64,000 nucleotides of DNA from Cephalotus follicularis (GCA_001972305.1 BDDD01002245.1:62001-126000); one strand, 5' to 3'; positions 1-11,549 are shown, numbered from the stretch's first letter. The notes: generated from the letters alone by a model not told the origin. Translations and numbers: made by a program.

Positions 1-835
1 TTAGAATTTCTTTCTCTTTTGCTCTCCCACGAATTATTCACTTCACTCTCAGCAGGAGCACTTTCTTTCTCACCCAAAATGACTGAGTCCAACCCTCTTT
101 GCCATTAAATAGAAGGATTACTTGAGAGGCAAGTCTTCTCCCCCTCTCACATGACTCAACTCCCTCTCTGGGCAGCCCATGTGCTCAAATTCAACCAATC
201 CAAGTGATGAAACTTGTTAGATCATCTTATAACATCTCATATCAACCTCCCCTAGCCTACCACGTGTCCAAAATTAAAGATTTTTACTGACAAAATGCCA
301 AAAAGTCAGATTTTACATTTTGTCTGTAGCTCAAAGCGTCGACGTTTTCTTTCTAAGCGTCGTCGGTCATGGGCTTGACCTGATTTCTCCACTTCTATCC
401 CGACTAAAGCGCTGACGCTTTCTTACAAAGCGTCACCGTTTTAAGTCTTCGTCCAGGTCAACTGACACACTTGACTTCAACGCGTCGATGTTTACAATTA
501 GAGCGTCGTCCGTTGCCCAAAGCGTCGACTCTTTCAATAAAACCGTCAGCGCTTTAGACATCTTTGTCAACTATTAGCCTTTTAGATTGACACTTTCAAC
601 ATGACATTCATCCAAAATAAATACGCAATTTCAATTTTCTTCTGAGGGCGCTGCCCCCGGGCCCCTGCCCGCTGACCGGGCAGCGGGACCCCCCGTCCAC
701 TCACCGGGCAGGAAAAAACCCCCGAACCCCCCGAGGGTGGGGTCATACTACGGGTCCCTTGAACTATTTGCCAATTTACACAATAGCAATCATTTTCCAT
801 AATTAATATCTTAGATGGAAATTTGGGTCATTACA
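1..835 (-). repeat. Element A 3' LTR, inner 835 bp
   Basis: Positions 1-835 align with 6905-7732, and both end in GGGTCATTACA. The matching 5' LTR shows that the full LTR is about 1.7 kb, so its outer half is missing here. The LTR holds a cluster of TCGA-centred palindromic motifs (about 330-560) and a GC-rich stretch near 645-745. Confidence 0.93.
330..560. repeat. TCGA-centred palindromic motif cluster, A left LTR
   Basis: About seven loosely spaced copies of AAAGCGTCGACG-like words and variants (AAAGCGCTGACGCTTT, AACGCGTCGATG, AAAGCGTCGACTC). The same cluster appears in the other LTR at 7238-7460. Confidence 0.75.
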
Positions 836-848
836 ATCTACCCTCCTT
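836..848 (-). other. Element A polypurine tract
   Basis: On the minus strand the purine run AAGGAGGGTAGAT sits directly against the LTR end, preceded by GGACAAAATTTTTGT. This is the plus-strand priming site usual for chromovirus elements of this type. B, C, D and E carry equivalent tracts. Confidence 0.85.
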
Positions 849-873
849 ACAAAAATTTTGTCCTCAAAATTTG

Positions 874-1923
874 TTAAACATTAGACTTAGAAAGATGAGG
901 GTACTCGTGTCTCATGGTGTCTTCCAACTCCCAGGTGGCTTCTTCAACTTCGTGGTTTTCCCATAAAACTTTTACTAACAGAACAGTCTTGGTCCACAGG
1001 ACTTGTTCTTTGTAATCCAGGATCTCCACTGGTTGTTCGTTGTATGACAAGTCTTCATGCACTTGAATAGGCTCAATTCTTAGAACATGAGATGGGTTGG
1101 CCATATATTTCCGCAGTAGCGATACATGGAATACGTTGTGTACATGAGATAGACTTCGTGGCAAGGCAAGCTTATACGCAACTTCTCCTATCCTTTCCAA
1201 AATCTCATATGGTGCAATGTATCGGGGACTAAGCTTTCCCTTCTTGCCAAACCGTATCACTCCTTTCCATGGCGATACCTTAAGAAAAACGCGATCTCCC
1301 ACGTGAAACTGTAGCTCTCTTCGTCTCTGGTCCGCATAGATCTTCTGTCTACTTTGCGCCGTTAAGAGGCATTTCCGTATTAGTTTTACTTTTTTGGTAG
1401 TTACTTGTACCATTTCTGGTCCCAAAAACTTTCGTTCGCCTACCTCTTCCCAACAGATAGGCGTTCGACATCTTCGTCCATAAAGAGCTTCAAAAGGTGC
1501 CATATGTATGCTAGCTTGGAAACTGTTGTTGTTAGAAAACTCAATCAGAGTGACGTGTTGTTCCCAATTCCCTTGGAAATCTATAACACAATCACGTAAC
1601 ATGTCTTCCAATGTCTGTATAGTCCGTTCTGATTGCCTGTCTGTTTGCGGATGATACGCCGTACTGAAATTCAACCTTGTACCCAAAGCATTCTGTAAAC
1701 TCTTCCAAAAGCGTGACGTGAAACGGGGATGTCGATCCGAAACGATCGATACTGGTACACCATGTAATCTGATGATCTCTTGTTCATAAATCCTTGCTAG
1801 TTGACTCAATGAATGACTGTCCTTGATCGGTAGAAAATGAGCAGATTTCGTTAATCGGTCCACAACTACCCATATTGCATTATTCCCTTTAGCAGTCCTT
1901 GGCAGTCCTGTCACGAAGTCCAT
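874..1923 (-). CDS. Element A integrase with chromodomain (fossil pol C-terminus)
   Basis: This 349-residue stretch holds the integrase core, which inserts the cDNA into the host genome. Visible landmarks are MDFVTGLP at the start, the first acidic residue in [12 protein letters not shown], the second in [10 protein letters not shown], and the glutamate in [16 protein letters not shown], together giving the D,D,E set. The GPY/F-type module follows ([39 protein letters not shown]). The end, around [17 protein letters not shown], resembles a chromodomain, which in this group is thought to guide insertion toward marked chromatin. It lies directly downstream of RNase H and ends just inside the polypurine tract. 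Confidence 0.92.
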   Translation of the reverse strand: MDFVTGLPRTAKGNNAIWVVVDRLTKSAHFLPIKDSHSLSQLARIYEQEIIRLHGVPVSIVSDRHPRFTSRFWKSLQNALGTRLNFSTAYHPQTDRQSERTIQTLEDMLRDCVIDFQGNWEQHVTLIEFSNNNSFQASIHMAPFEALYGRRCRTPICWEEVGERKFLGPEMVQVTTKKVKLIRKCLLTAQSRQKIYADQRRRELQFHVGDRVFLKVSPWKGVIRFGKKGKLSPRYIAPYEILERIGEVAYKLALPRSLSHVHNVFHVSLLRKYMANPSHVLRIEPIQVHEDLSYNEQPVEILDYKEQVLWTKTVLLVKVLWENHEVEEATWELEDTMRHEYPHLSKSNV

Positions 1924-1962
1924 ACTAATATGCTCCCACTTCCATTCTGGTATGGGAAGCGA

Positions 1963-2664
1963 CTATAAGGTTCCCTTCGGCAACTGATGCTCAGCTTTCA
2001 CTTGTTGACAAACAAGACATCTTGACATAAAGTCCGCAATTTCTCTTTTCGTATTATTCCACAAATAGAGATCTCGCAAATCTCTATACATCTTTGTACT
2101 TCCAGAGTGTACAGAGAAATTTGAACTATGTGCTTCAATCATTAGTTCCTCTTTCAATTCTGCCTGAGCTGGAACGCATAATCTTGTATCGGATCTCAAT
2201 ACGTTGTCGGCTCCCAAGTTGAAGCGCGATACTTTTCCATTCTTTACTCCCTCTGCTATTTCCTTAAATTCCAAGTCCTCAAACTGACTTTGCTTTATTC
2301 TCTCCAGTAGAGAATATTGTGCTATGACTTGAAATAGGGAAACCCCTTCTTCTTGTCTTATCACTTCCAAGTTCATCCGTTGGAAATCTCTTATCAAATC
2401 ATCCTGTGTAGTGATCATCATCGCCAAGTTTCCCATACATTTTTGACTTAGGGCGTCTGCCACAACATTCGCTTTACCCGATTGGTATTGAATGGTGCAA
2501 TCGTAATCTTTGATAAGCTCTAACCATCTCCTTTGCCTCATGTTTAACTCCTTTTGGGTGAAAATATACTTGAGGCTTTTGTGGTCGGTGAAGATTTCAC
2601 ACTTCGCTCCATATAGATAGTGTCTCCAAATCTTTAGCGCGAAGATAACTGCAGCCAATTCCAA
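1963..2664 (-). CDS. Element A RNase H and integrase zinc finger (fossil pol)
   Basis: The first residues are RNase [18 protein letters not shown] and [11 protein letters not shown], then the [18 protein letters not shown] tail that closes the domain in gypsy elements. A linker of about 100 residues follows. The HHCC zinc finger of integrase comes next, with histidines near [12 protein letters not shown] and cysteines in [11 protein letters not shown]. RNase H removes the RNA strand during cDNA synthesis; the finger helps integrase bind DNA ends. It is the middle of the same pol region as its neighbours on both sides. Confidence 0.9.
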   Translation of the reverse strand: MELAAVIFALKIWRHYLYGAKCEIFTDHKSLKYIFTQKELNMRQRRWLELIKDYDCTIQYQSGKANVVADALSQKCMGNLAMMITTQDDLIRDFQRMNLEVIRQEEGVSLFQVIAQYSLLERIKQSQFEDLEFKEIAEGVKNGKVSRFNLGADNVLRSDTRLCVPAQAELKEELMIEAHSSNFSVHSGSTKMYRDLRDLYLWNNTKREIADFMSRCLVCQQVKAEHQLPKGTL

Positions 2665-2700
2665 ATCATGCGTAGGATAATTCTGTTCATGTGTTTTAAG

Positions 2701-3603
2701 CTATCTGGAAGCATAGGCGATCACTTTTCCTTGTTGTATCAGCATGCAACCAAGCTCTTTGTGAGATGCATCACTATACACCACAAAACTTTCTGATTTC
2801 GTCGGTAATGCTAATATCGGGGCATTCATCAATCTTTCTTTCAACTCCAAGAAACTCTTCTCGCATGGGTCGGACCACTCGAACTTTACATTCTTCTGTG
2901 TCAACCTTGTGAGTGGGTTCGTAATACGAGAGAAATTCTCAACAAACCTTCGATAATAGCCTGCCAGTCCCAGAAAACTCCGTATCTCGGCTACTGAGGT
3001 AGGTCTCTGCCATTCTCTTATCGCTTCTGTCTTAATAGGGTCTAAAGAGATACCTTCCCTCATGATCACGTGTCCCAAGAAGGATACTTCTTCCATCCAA
3101 AACTGACATTTGTTAAACTTAGCGTAGAGTTGCTCCTTCCGCAGTATCTGTAGTACACGAGTTAAATGCTCCTCGTGCTCCTCCCTACTCTTTGAGTACA
3201 CTAAGATGTTATCAATGAAGACTATCATGAACTGATCCAAAAATTCATTGAATATCTTGTTCATCAAACTCATAAACACCGCTGGAGCATTTGTTAATCC
3301 AAACAACATTGCCAAAAACTCGTAATGTCCATATCTTGTCCAAAAAGCAGTTTTCGGTATATCCTCTTTCTTGACTTTCACTTGATGGTAGCCCGATCGA
3401 AGATCAATCTTCGAGAAGTATCGAGCGTTCTTAAGCTGGTCAAACAAGTCATCAATCCTTGGTAGTGGGTACTTGTTCTTAATGGTGACTTGATTCAGCT
3501 CTCGATAGTCAATGCATAGTCTCATTGTCCCATCCTTCTTTTTCATAAACAGTACCGGTGCACCCCATGGTGATACACTCGGTCGGATAAATCCTTTATC
3601 CAA
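2701..3603 (-). CDS. Element A reverse transcriptase (fossil pol)
   Basis: 300 residues covering the polymerase domain that copies the element RNA into DNA. The conserved boxes appear in order: [53 protein letters not shown], the [11 protein letters not shown] region, the catalytic box region near [10 protein letters not shown], and FLGHVI with [14 protein letters not shown] in the thumb/connection. Together these are diagnostic of Ty3/gypsy RT. The start of RNase H follows, with [12 protein letters not shown] near the end. Protease lies immediately upstream at 3616-4392. Confidence 0.93.
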   Translation of the reverse strand: MDKGFIRPSVSPWGAPVLFMKKKDGTMRLCIDYRELNQVTIKNKYPLPRIDDLFDQLKNARYFSKIDLRSGYHQVKVKKEDIPKTAFWTRYGHYEFLAMLFGLTNAPAVFMSLMNKIFNEFLDQFMIVFIDNILVYSKSREEHEEHLTRVLQILRKEQLYAKFNKCQFWMEEVSFLGHVIMREGISLDPIKTEAIREWQRPTSVAEIRSFLGLAGYYRRFVENFSRITNPLTRLTQKNVKFEWSDPCEKSFLELKERLMNAPILALPTKSESFVVYSDASHKELGCMLIQQGKVIAYASR

Positions 3604-3615
3604 AAGCTCTTGTAA

Positions 3616-4392
3616 TTAATCCTTCAAGTCTTTCAGCTTAGCTGGTGCCATGCGGTAAGGGCTCTTTGAAATAGGAGTTGTTCCTAGTACCACATCAATA
3701 GTAAACTCCACTTCTCGATCCGATGGCATACCCGGTAAATCTTCAGGAAAAACATCGGTGAACTCCTTAACAACATGTAACTCTTCTATCTTGATCTTCT
3801 CTTTATTGGTATCCATCACATAGGCAAGATAGCCTTCGCATCCTTTTTCCAACAATTGCTTATCTTGCATCGACGATATGATCTTTAAGGGTTCACTGAC
3901 TCCCATGCTTCGAAAAAAAAACTCAAGTTGTTCCGGTAAAGAAAACCTAACTTCCTTCTTAAAACAATCAACACTAGCATGATTCGCCGAAAGCCAATCC
4001 ATGCCTAGTATGACGTCAAACTTTAGGATTGCTAGAGGTACTAAGTCTACTAGCATCATCCTATCACATAATATTAGGTCACAAGACTTGTGTACTTTAT
4101 CAGCCACCAAAGTATTACCACTTGGGGTTTCAACAGCTAAACCTATCTCCAAATCTTGTGATGGGGTACTTAAATATCGTGCAAAAGATAAAGACACAAA
4201 AGAATGCGTCGCCCCCGTATCAAACAATACATATGCAGGTCTAGAGCATACGAGAAAAGTACCTGTCACCACGTCATTGGGATTTTCCACCTCTTTAGCC
4301 GTCATGGCATAGGTTCTTGCTGGTGCTCTTTGTTGCTGGGCTCCGTTCCCTCCTTGCCCTCCCGTCTTCGGTCGGGTGCATTGATTGGACAC
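3616..4392 (-). CDS. Element A aspartic protease and RT N-terminus (fossil pol)
   Basis: A retroviral-type aspartic protease that would cut the element polyprotein. The active-site box is visible as VLFDTGATHSFVS, and the flap/closing strand as [15 protein letters not shown]. The linker ending in [34 protein letters not shown] leads into reverse transcriptase and is characteristic of plant chromoviruses. It overlaps the zinc-knuckle end of gag in another frame, as expected at a gag-pol boundary. Confidence 0.9.
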   Translation of the reverse strand: MSNQCTRPKTGGQGGNGAQQQRAPARTYAMTAKEVENPNDVVTGTFLVCSRPAYVLFDTGATHSFVSLSFARYLSTPSQDLEIGLAVETPSGNTLVADKVHKSCDLILCDRMMLVDLVPLAILKFDVILGMDWLSANHASVDCFKKEVRFSLPEQLEFFFRSMGVSEPLKIISSMQDKQLLEKGCEGYLAYVMDTNKEKIKIEELHVVKEFTDVFPEDLPGMPSDREVEFTIDVVLGTTPISKSPYRMAPAKLKDLKD

Positions 4393-4401
4393 ATGTCCTT
4401 C

Positions 4402-5344
4402 TTACCCACAGTTGTAGCATTTGATTGCCCTTTGATTTGGACTTTGGTCCTGTCCTTGTCGACACTCTTTAGCTTGGTGTCCTTGCTTTCCACATTTGTA
4501 ACAAACACCTGTCCCATATAAGCATTTCCCACGGTGTCTTTTCCCACATTCTTTACAATTTTTTGAGTCCTGTCCTCCATCGGACCTTCCTTTCTTATGC
4601 TTACTGTTAGAGGATTCACCTGATTTCCTCTTCCCTTGTCCTTGCTCGGCCCTTCTTAGCTGATATCTTTGGTCATCAATTTCTATCCTCAGTGCACACC
4701 TCAAAACTGTGTCGTACGTTTGCAAGTCTTGTGCTATCACCATCGTTCGGATATAAGACTTCAAACCATGAGAAAATCTAGTAGCCCTTCTCTCTTCTGT
4801 GGACACAGATGAGTTGCATATCGGGACATGCTTGCGAAATTTGCCTCGTATTGAGCCACTGTTTCAGACTCACCTTGTTCCAGTTGGAGAAAATCTTCCT
4901 CCATTTTATCCTTCAAGGCTTGCGGAAAATATTTGTTCATAAATATTTCTTTGAACCTTCCCATGTCATCGCTTCTCTTTCTCGACGCGTCTTGGTTCTC
5001 TCAATCATACACCACCATTGATCCGCCTCTCCATCTAACTTGTATATTCAAAACTCGACTTTCTGTCGGTCTGTGCAATCCAACGCTCTAAAAATTTTCT
5101 CATTCCCTTGTATCCATGCTTCCGCTTCCAAAGGATCAGTTGTCCCCGAAAAGATTTTTGGATTGTACCTCGCAAACTGCTCTAGCGTCGGTCTTGAAGG
5201 TGGGTGCTCTTGATGATTATTGCCGTTGTTGTCGGTAATACCTTGAGCCAATCTGTTTAAAATCGCGCTCAGTGAATTATCATCTTCATTGTTTTGTGCA
5301 TTAGCGTTTCGCCTTTGTCCTCTTCCTCTTCTCGCATCGGCCAT
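4402..5344 (-). pseudogene. Element A gag (capsid and zinc knuckle), broken
   Basis: Gag forms the cytoplasmic particle and binds the genomic RNA. The likely start is the methionine of MADARRGRGQRRNANAQ at 5344, matched by an almost identical start in element B at 63735. A capsid region follows (FARYNPKIFSGTTDPLEAEAWIQ, then MGRFKEIFMNKYFPQALKDK). A basic linker and a CCHC zinc knuckle, CYKCGKQGHQAKEC, end the protein near 4500. It is broken at about two places. Confidence 0.85.
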
Positions 5345-5648
5345 CTAGTTAGCATCCATAGGTTAGTTCTTAATCTTAAGCAATTGTACTCATATGCTAG
5401 GTAAAACAGTTAAATTCTAATGCTGAAGATCATACAAAGAACTAACAGCTTTATTTATCTCATAGACCTTTATATATTTCCTACACATCCTTTCACACTT
5501 ATGTCACATTTTCACATGTCCACATTTAAACATTTTTACAAAACTTCTTTATCGTTACCCTAGTCTTCATCACTAGGGACATCATCGTCAGGCAGCTCCT
5601 GCTGAATCCACCTTATCATCATTCTGAGGTTCTCTCTCACACCAGTCA

Positions 5649-5945
5649 TCAAATGTCATTAAGTCCCCAAATATATCTCATAAGTACCCTAAGGCCATAT
5701 TTAATCTCTCTGAGGATTTCGTCTTTCCTTTCTAATTCTTGGTGGTACTCCGCCTCCATATGGTAAATGTGTGTATAGAATTTCTCTCTATTATTCGCCA
5801 CCATTTGTCTTAAATCTTCCTTTTCTTCACGTAATTGTTGGTTTTTAGCTATCCGGGTTGGTACTCGCCAGTGTACCTTTTCGGATGACCCACAACGGGA
5901 GAATCCTGTACTAGAATTGGAGTTGGATTCGCTCGTTGATGACAT
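5649..5945 (-). CDS. Small leader reading frame upstream of gag in element A
   Basis: 98 residues starting MSSTSESNSNSSTGFSR. The N-terminus is serine-rich; the middle is charged and likely helical or coiled coil (QLREEKEDLRQMVANNREK, YHQELERKDEILREI). I recognise no known domain. It lies in the leader between the primer-binding site and gag, where plant gypsy elements usually have no gene. The sequence just beyond its 3' end has a counterpart in the leader of B. It may be an extra element protein or a chance frame. The function is unknown. Confidence 0.5.
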   Translation of the reverse strand: MSSTSESNSNSSTGFSRCGSSEKVHWRVPTRIAKNQQLREEKEDLRQMVANNREKFYTHIYHMEAEYHQELERKDEILREIKYGLRVLMRYIWGLNDI

Positions 5946-6002
5946 CTGAAAAATAGGTTAGCAAATACAAAAATCATATCCTCAATACGTATCACAATTA
6001 TC

Positions 6003-6014
6003 TCTCTGATACCA
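6003..6014 (-). other. Element A primer-binding site (initiator tRNA-Met type)
   Basis: On the minus strand this reads TGGTATCAGAGA, matching the 3' end of plant initiator tRNA-Met apart from the last base. It lies a few bases inside the 5' LTR, as required for minus-strand priming. Confidence 0.88.
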
Positions 6015-6018
6015 TTCT

Positions 6019-7732
6019 TGTAACGCCCCTGACCCGAGCCCGCTAATAGCTCAAAGCGAACCTCGAGGATCGGTCGCGTTACGTTGGGTGTGAAACGTTA
6101 CATCCTTCGGTACTCTTCTCTAAAAGTACATTACATCATAAATTTCATGTCTTGCAACATAATACATAATCTTAAATTCAAACTTTACACATAACCATCT
6201 TATATAAAGATGCAAAGCATTCATAAAAATCATTTCATAACATTTCTTTCACAATTCATAAACCTTTCTCTTCATTCGAGTAATTGACTCAAATGAGTTC
6301 ATAAAAACAGTTTTGCATAGATTTACTAAAACTGATAATTCATATAGAAATAAGTTTTTTCAGATAAAACATAAAACATAAACATTAAAGTAGACATATT
6401 TACAAATTCAGAAAGCTCAAGATCATAACAATTGGTTGAGAATTGAATCCATTATGAATTTTTGAAAGTGGCTGGTTCATTATGAAATCAGGGCATGAGC
6501 AATAAAATGAAACATCAATTATTATCAACAATTAGATAGAATTTCGAGATACATAAAACATAACAGTTAAAGAGGACATATTAAGGTTTTCAAAACATCA
6601 AACCATTTAATTTTTCATCAAGAAACGAGAAAGATATGATTTAAAGAATTTTCTGCATAATCAAGGAATAAAATAGTACCCGAACAGCAATTTAAAACAT
6701 TGATTTTCATCAAGAAATCGGTAGAATCTTGAAACATGCAAAACATAACAGTTAAATAGGACATCCTAAAGTTTCAAAAACATTAAACCATTCAAAAATT
6801 CATTAAGAATTGAGCAAGATATCAATAGAACAATCTGTTGCATAATTTTGATTCAAAACAGAGGATGCTTTGTAGAAAATGGGTATAGAATATCCTTACT
6901 TTGCTTTAGAATTTCTTTCTCTTTTGCTCTCCCATGAATTCTTCACTTCACTCTCAGTAGGAGAACTTTCTTTCTCAGCCAAAATGACTGAGTTCAACCC
7001 TCTTTGCCATTAAATAGAGGGATTACTTGGGAGGCAAGTCTTCTCCCCCTCTCACATGACTCAACTCCCTCTCTTGGCAGCCCATGTGCTCAAATTCAAC
7101 CAATCCAAGTGATGACACTTGTTAGATCATCTGATAAATTCTCATATCATCCTCCCCAGGACTTCCATGTGTCCAAAATTATAGATTTTTACTGACAAAA
7201 GGCCAAAAAGTCAGATTTTTCATTTTGTCTGTAGCTCAAAGCGTCGACGTTTTCTTTCTATGCGTCACGGGCTTAACCTGAGTTCTCCACTTCTGCCCCG
7301 ACTAAAGCGCTGACGCTTTCTTACAAAGCGTTGCCACTTTAAGTCTTTTTCCAGGTCAACTGACACACTTGACTTCAACGCGTCGACATTTACAATTAGA
7401 GCGTCGTCCGTTGCCCAAAGCGTCGACTCTTTCAATAAAACCGTCGGCGCTTTAGACATCTTTGTCAACTCTTAGCCTTTTAGATTGACTCTTTCAACAT
7501 TACGTTCATCCAAAACAAATAGCCATTTTCAATTTTCTTCCGAGGGCGTTGGCCCCGAGCCCTTGCCCACTGACCGGGTAGCGGGACCCCCCGTCCGCTC
7601 ACCGGGGAGTGGAACCCCCGAACCCCCCCGAGCTTAGGCTCATACTACGGGTCCCTTGAACTATTTGCCAATTTACACAATAGCAATCATTTTCCATAAT
7701 TAATATCTTACATGGAAATTTGGGTCATTACA
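6019..7732 (-). repeat. Element A 5' LTR (1714 bp)
   Basis: Begins TGTAACGCCCC and ends GGGTCATTACA on the plus strand. The outer boundary at 7732 is set by the start of copia protein sequence, and the inner boundary by the adjacent primer-binding site. The LTR start resembles that of B (TGTAACGCCACC) and shares a CTCAAAGCGA segment with it, so A and B are one family. It holds the motif cluster at 7238-7460. Confidence 0.93.
7238..7460. repeat. TCGA-centred palindromic motif cluster, A right LTR
   Basis: Partner of the cluster at 330-560. It carries AAAGCGTCGACG, AAAGCGCTGACGCTTT, CGCGTCGACAT and AAAGCGTCGACTC words, slightly shortened relative to the left copy. Confidence 0.75.
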
Positions 7733-8571
7733 GATCTAGGATCATTGCTCAAGCTATTGGTGTTTATGATATTAGTTTGTGTAATAATTTTATTTTGACA
7801 TTGGATCCTTGTTATTATGTTATGAATATTGTTCGGAACATTGTGAGTGTTTCTCACTTATGTAGTTTGGGCTTGGAGCTTAGGTTCCAAGACATTGGAT
7901 GTCTTATATATTCAAACAATGTTTATATTGGTAATGGTGTTATCGACAATGTATTATATGTCTTAAATACTTCACAATCAAATATCTTGTCCATTGAGCA
8001 AAGTAATAATAAGAAAAGACAAAGAGAAATTGAGTTAAATAAAACTTATACTTGGCATTGTAGACTTGGTCATCTTAGTGATGCTAGATTATCACAGTTG
8101 ATTAAGGATGATCTTCTTGATATCCAGGACTTAGAGCCCTATCCAACTTGTGAATCCTGTTTATTGGGAAAGATGACCAAATCACCCTTCTCTGGTCAAG
8201 GAGAAAGGGTTATGGACTTACTGGGCTTAGTCCATACTGACGTATGTGGTCCTATGTCAGTCAGTGCGCGAGGTGGTTATATCTACTTCATAACCTTTAC
8301 AAACGATTTATCTAGGTATGGTTATGTGTATCTGATGAAACACAAGTCAGAATCCTTTGAGAAATTTAAGGAGTTCAAACTTGAAGTAGAAAAACAAACA
8401 GGTAAATCCATCAAAATACTTCAGTCGGACAAAGGTGGAGAATACCTGTCAGCTAAATTCCTCGGTTATCTTAGAGATAACGGAATTCTATCTCAGTGGA
8501 ATCCTCCTAGAACACCACAGCATAATGGTGTATCCGAAAGGAGGAATCGGACTTTGTTAGACATGGTTTGA
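7733..8571 (+). CDS. Copia element 1 GAG-pre-integrase and integrase core (fossil pol)
   Basis: The open stretch runs in from the LTR of A, but copia homology starts at 7733. The pre-integrase segment (VRNIVSVSHLCSLG) leads to the zinc finger, with HCRLGHLSDARL and CESCLLGKMTKSPF giving the HHCC residues. The core follows: first aspartate in HTDVCGPM, second in ILQSDKGGEYLS, and the glutamate in NGVSERRNRTLLDMV. It would insert the cDNA. It is followed closely by the target duplication of the insert at 8598. Confidence 0.92.
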
Positions 8572-9086
8572 TCGAAGATGTCTTTTACTGACCTTCCTGA
8601 TAGAATCGGATAAACCGAGTCCGGTGCCAAAAATGGACTTTGGTGTGTAGGGTGTAGAATAAAACAAAATAAACAATCATGGCAGCGGAATAACACCCTA
8701 TATAACAAAAACAAGTCCATAATGACACGTCCACAGATCACATGGATCACCACAGCATCTACAGAATTGAATTGGTGTCACCATTGCAAACAATGGTGAC
8801 ACACAAGCATGGCATAAAGAAGAAGGACCAAGAATTATACCAGTGGGTGAAGGCTCCTTCTTGCTTTGCCGCTACACACTTGAGTAGATTCCCTTTGATG
8901 TTCTCCAAGCCTCAGGAACAACAAGTAATCCAACCATCATCCAAGTGTATAAACTCTCACTCTCACACTTAGCTTGGAAAAGGTAAATTGATATTCACCA
9001 ATGAAGTCAATGATCAATCCACCCTAGATAAGCTCTTGCTTGGTGTATATCAAATAAAGGGAACACACAATCTGCAGAGAGAATCG

Positions 9087-9677
9087 AAGCCTCTTGCCCA
9101 GCAAAACTCCAATTTTTCCACACTTAACTTTCTGCAGAAAAATGCCTTTTACTAGCCTTCAATTCTCTCTCCCAATCTCCCATTCACTTAGGATCATGGC
9201 CTTCACTCCCTGGGAGTCCGAAGCCATGATTACCACGTTTCTAAAACTTGCAAGAACTGGAGATGGTTGCTGGAGATGAGAGAGAAATCGTGCCCACGAA
9301 GTGAGCTCGTGCACAGGTTGCACGTTCTGCTCAAAGACGTCGACGCCCTCCAAAGTACGTCGACGCCCATGCAACGTGGCACTAAAGACATCGACGCTTT
9401 CTAAAAGACATCAACGTCTTTCCATGAGTAAAGCATCGACGTCTTTCTAAAAGACATCGACGCCTTCTGGCCAGTGAAGCATAAAGAGTCTAACTCTTTT
9501 AGTGTTCTCATCTACCCTTCCAATATTGGTTAAGTAAGATCAAGCATATGTGTTTTCACAAATGCAAAATCCACACAACCGATATTTTACACCAAGACTT
9601 AATATGTCCAACATATTAAAGATCTAATCATTATAAGGCAGGGACCCTTTAAAATCTTGGTTAGAACGAGAGGTGTT
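9087..9677 (-). repeat. Internal direct repeat, first copy
   Basis: Runs from AAGCCTCTTGCCCAGC to GAGAGGTGTT and matches 10958-11549 almost throughout. It includes a motif cluster at about 9333-9470. Homology to the second copy stops abruptly after AGGTGTT. Confidence 0.88.
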
Positions 9678-10957
9678 ATAGCCACCCTTTGCGGTGCCCA
9701 ACACCGACGTTGACATAATGTCCCCAAGTCATTAGCCTCAGCTAGGGCATGACAAACCAACAACCCAGGAACACTACTCAACAAAAATTATGGAAGGCCA
9801 CGGGGAACCACTCCATGGGTTCCTACGTTAAGACTTATTATTGCAGTGAGGGAATTTGTGGTCTCATGTTTTAATTGCCGAGCCCTTAATTAATTCATTG
9901 GTTGTATTAGCCAATTCCAATTAATTACGGCTTATCATGCAAGACGTGTATCTTATGCACCTTGGACATATTTCTAAAATATGTCAATGGATCTTGGCAA
10001 GGACAATATAATGCAATGACTTGAGTCCAAAGTCATTAAAAGGTCTTCCTAGGTGTAAAGATATAAATCTATTTATTACAATATTAACCATGCATACATG
10101 GCCTTCAAAAGTCTTGTACTTCATTTCTCCTTTCCTCCATCTCTCCTTGCATAGTCTTCTTTTACAAAAAGAACAATACATTTTCGAAAAGAAAATTACA
10201 TTTTAAAAATTACAAGGAGAAATGACAAAAGTAAGGAAAAATAAATGGTGCACGCAGGCACCTTATTACAGACCTTTAAAGATAATAAATAAATAAATAT
10301 TCATTCACACAAAGAAAACCATAAACTAGGTCAAAGTCCTTTTCGGGCCATCCATGTACATAAGACTTATATTATATCCAATATAATAAAACCACAAATA
10401 AAACAAATGCCATTTATGATAACCAATTACACAATTTAATTCAAAGATTGTTAATTGACCAAACTCCCACTAAATCAAGCAATGATTTTTAATCTTCCAA
10501 GTGCCAAAATGTATAAAATCCAATTTTATCAAAACCAGTTTTTTTTTTTTATAAAAGACGTCAACGCCTTTCCAAAAGGCATCGACGTGTTTTTTGGAAA
10601 ATCATGAACAAGGCTTCGATGCAAAAACAGAGCATCAATGCGTTTCTCAAGAACAGTTGAAAAAGGCGTCGACGTCCAACATGAACATCGACACGTTTCA
10701 AAAAAATATGAACAAGACATCGACGTCTATCAAGAACGTAGACGTCTTACCTGGGAATTTGAACATGACATCGACGTCTACCAAGGACATCGACATCTTT
10801 AGTCCCCTGGGCAGTTTTTGCATTTCGAAAAATGCTGAATTCAATGGTTTAGACTATGGAATACCATTCTGGCATTCCAAAATGCACTATGCATGTTCCA
10901 AACATAATTCTAAACACATTAAAACAACATTCCCAGCATTAAAACTCAATGAAATCC
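9678..10957. other. Unique non-coding middle of the insert
   Basis: About 1.3 kb with no recognisable protein. It is AT-rich, with a T-run near 10540. The last part (10553-10800) is the densest motif cluster in the window. Confidence 0.6.
10553..10800. repeat. Densest TCGA-centred motif cluster
   Basis: About nine or ten copies within 250 bp, such as AAGGCATCGACGTG, AAAGGCGTCGACGTCC, AAGACATCGACGTCTA and GGACATCGACATCTTT. Confidence 0.8.
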
Positions 10958-11549
10958 AAGCCTCTTGCCCAGCAAAACTTCAATTTTTCCACACTTAACT
11001 TTCTCCAGAAAAATGCCTTTTACTAGCCTTCAATTCTCTCTCCATATCTCCCATTCACTTAGGATCATGGCCTTCACTCCATGGGAGTCCGAATCCATGA
11101 TTCCCGCGTTTCCAAAACGTGCAAGAACTGGAGATGGTTGCTGGAGATGAGAGAGAAATTGTGCCCATGAAGTGAGCTCGTGCACAGGTTGCACGTTCTG
11201 CTCAAAGACGTTGACGCCTTCCAAAGGACGTCGACGCCCATGCAACGTGGCACTAAAGACATCGACGCTTTCTAAAAGACATCGACGTCTTTCCATGAGT
11301 ACAGCATCGACGTCTTTATAAAAGACATCGACGCCTTCTGGCCAGTGAAGCATAAAGAGTCTAACTCTTTTAGTGTTCTCATCTACCCTTCAAATATTGG
11401 TTAAGTAATATCAAGCATATGTGTTTCCACAAAATGCAAAATCCACACAACCGGTATTTTACACCAAGACTTAATATGTCCAACATATTAAAGATCTAAT
11501 CATTATAAGGCAGGGACCCTTTAAAATCTTGGTTAGAACGAGAGGTGTT
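10958..11549 (-). repeat. Internal direct repeat, second copy
   Basis: Partner of 9087-9677, ending in the same AGGTGTT and then diverging. It contains its own motif cluster at about 11205-11340. Confidence 0.88.

Larger units (their letters stand above)
5345..6018 (-). other. Element A 5' leader between primer-binding site and gag
   Basis: About 670 bp between gag and the 5' LTR. It is non-coding except for the small reading frame at 5649-5945. The stretch 5561-5645 closely matches the leader of B at 63920-64000, including an in-frame acidic ending (SDED). Confidence 0.7.
1..7732 (-). mobile_element. Element A: Ty3/gypsy chromovirus (Tekay/Del-like), left LTR cut by window start
   Basis: Read on the minus strand this holds a 5' LTR (6019-7732), a tRNA-Met primer-binding site, a leader, gag, protease, reverse transcriptase, RNase H, integrase with a C-terminal chromodomain, a polypurine tract and the inner end of the 3' LTR (1-835). 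That order with integrase last defines Ty3/gypsy, and the chromodomain places it in the chromoviruses. About 890 bp of the 3' LTR lie left of the window. Over a sampled 270-bp stretch the two LTRs differ at roughly 6-7% of sites by eye, so this is not a recent copy. It is broken, with about half a dozen interruptions. It is inserted into a copia element whose pol begins directly at 7733. The second target duplication is outside the window. Confidence 0.93.

Noticed and set aside
9987-10206. Small frames in the middle of the nested insert
   Set aside because: Short, overlapping on both strands and AT-rich, with no similarity to gag or pol that I can see.
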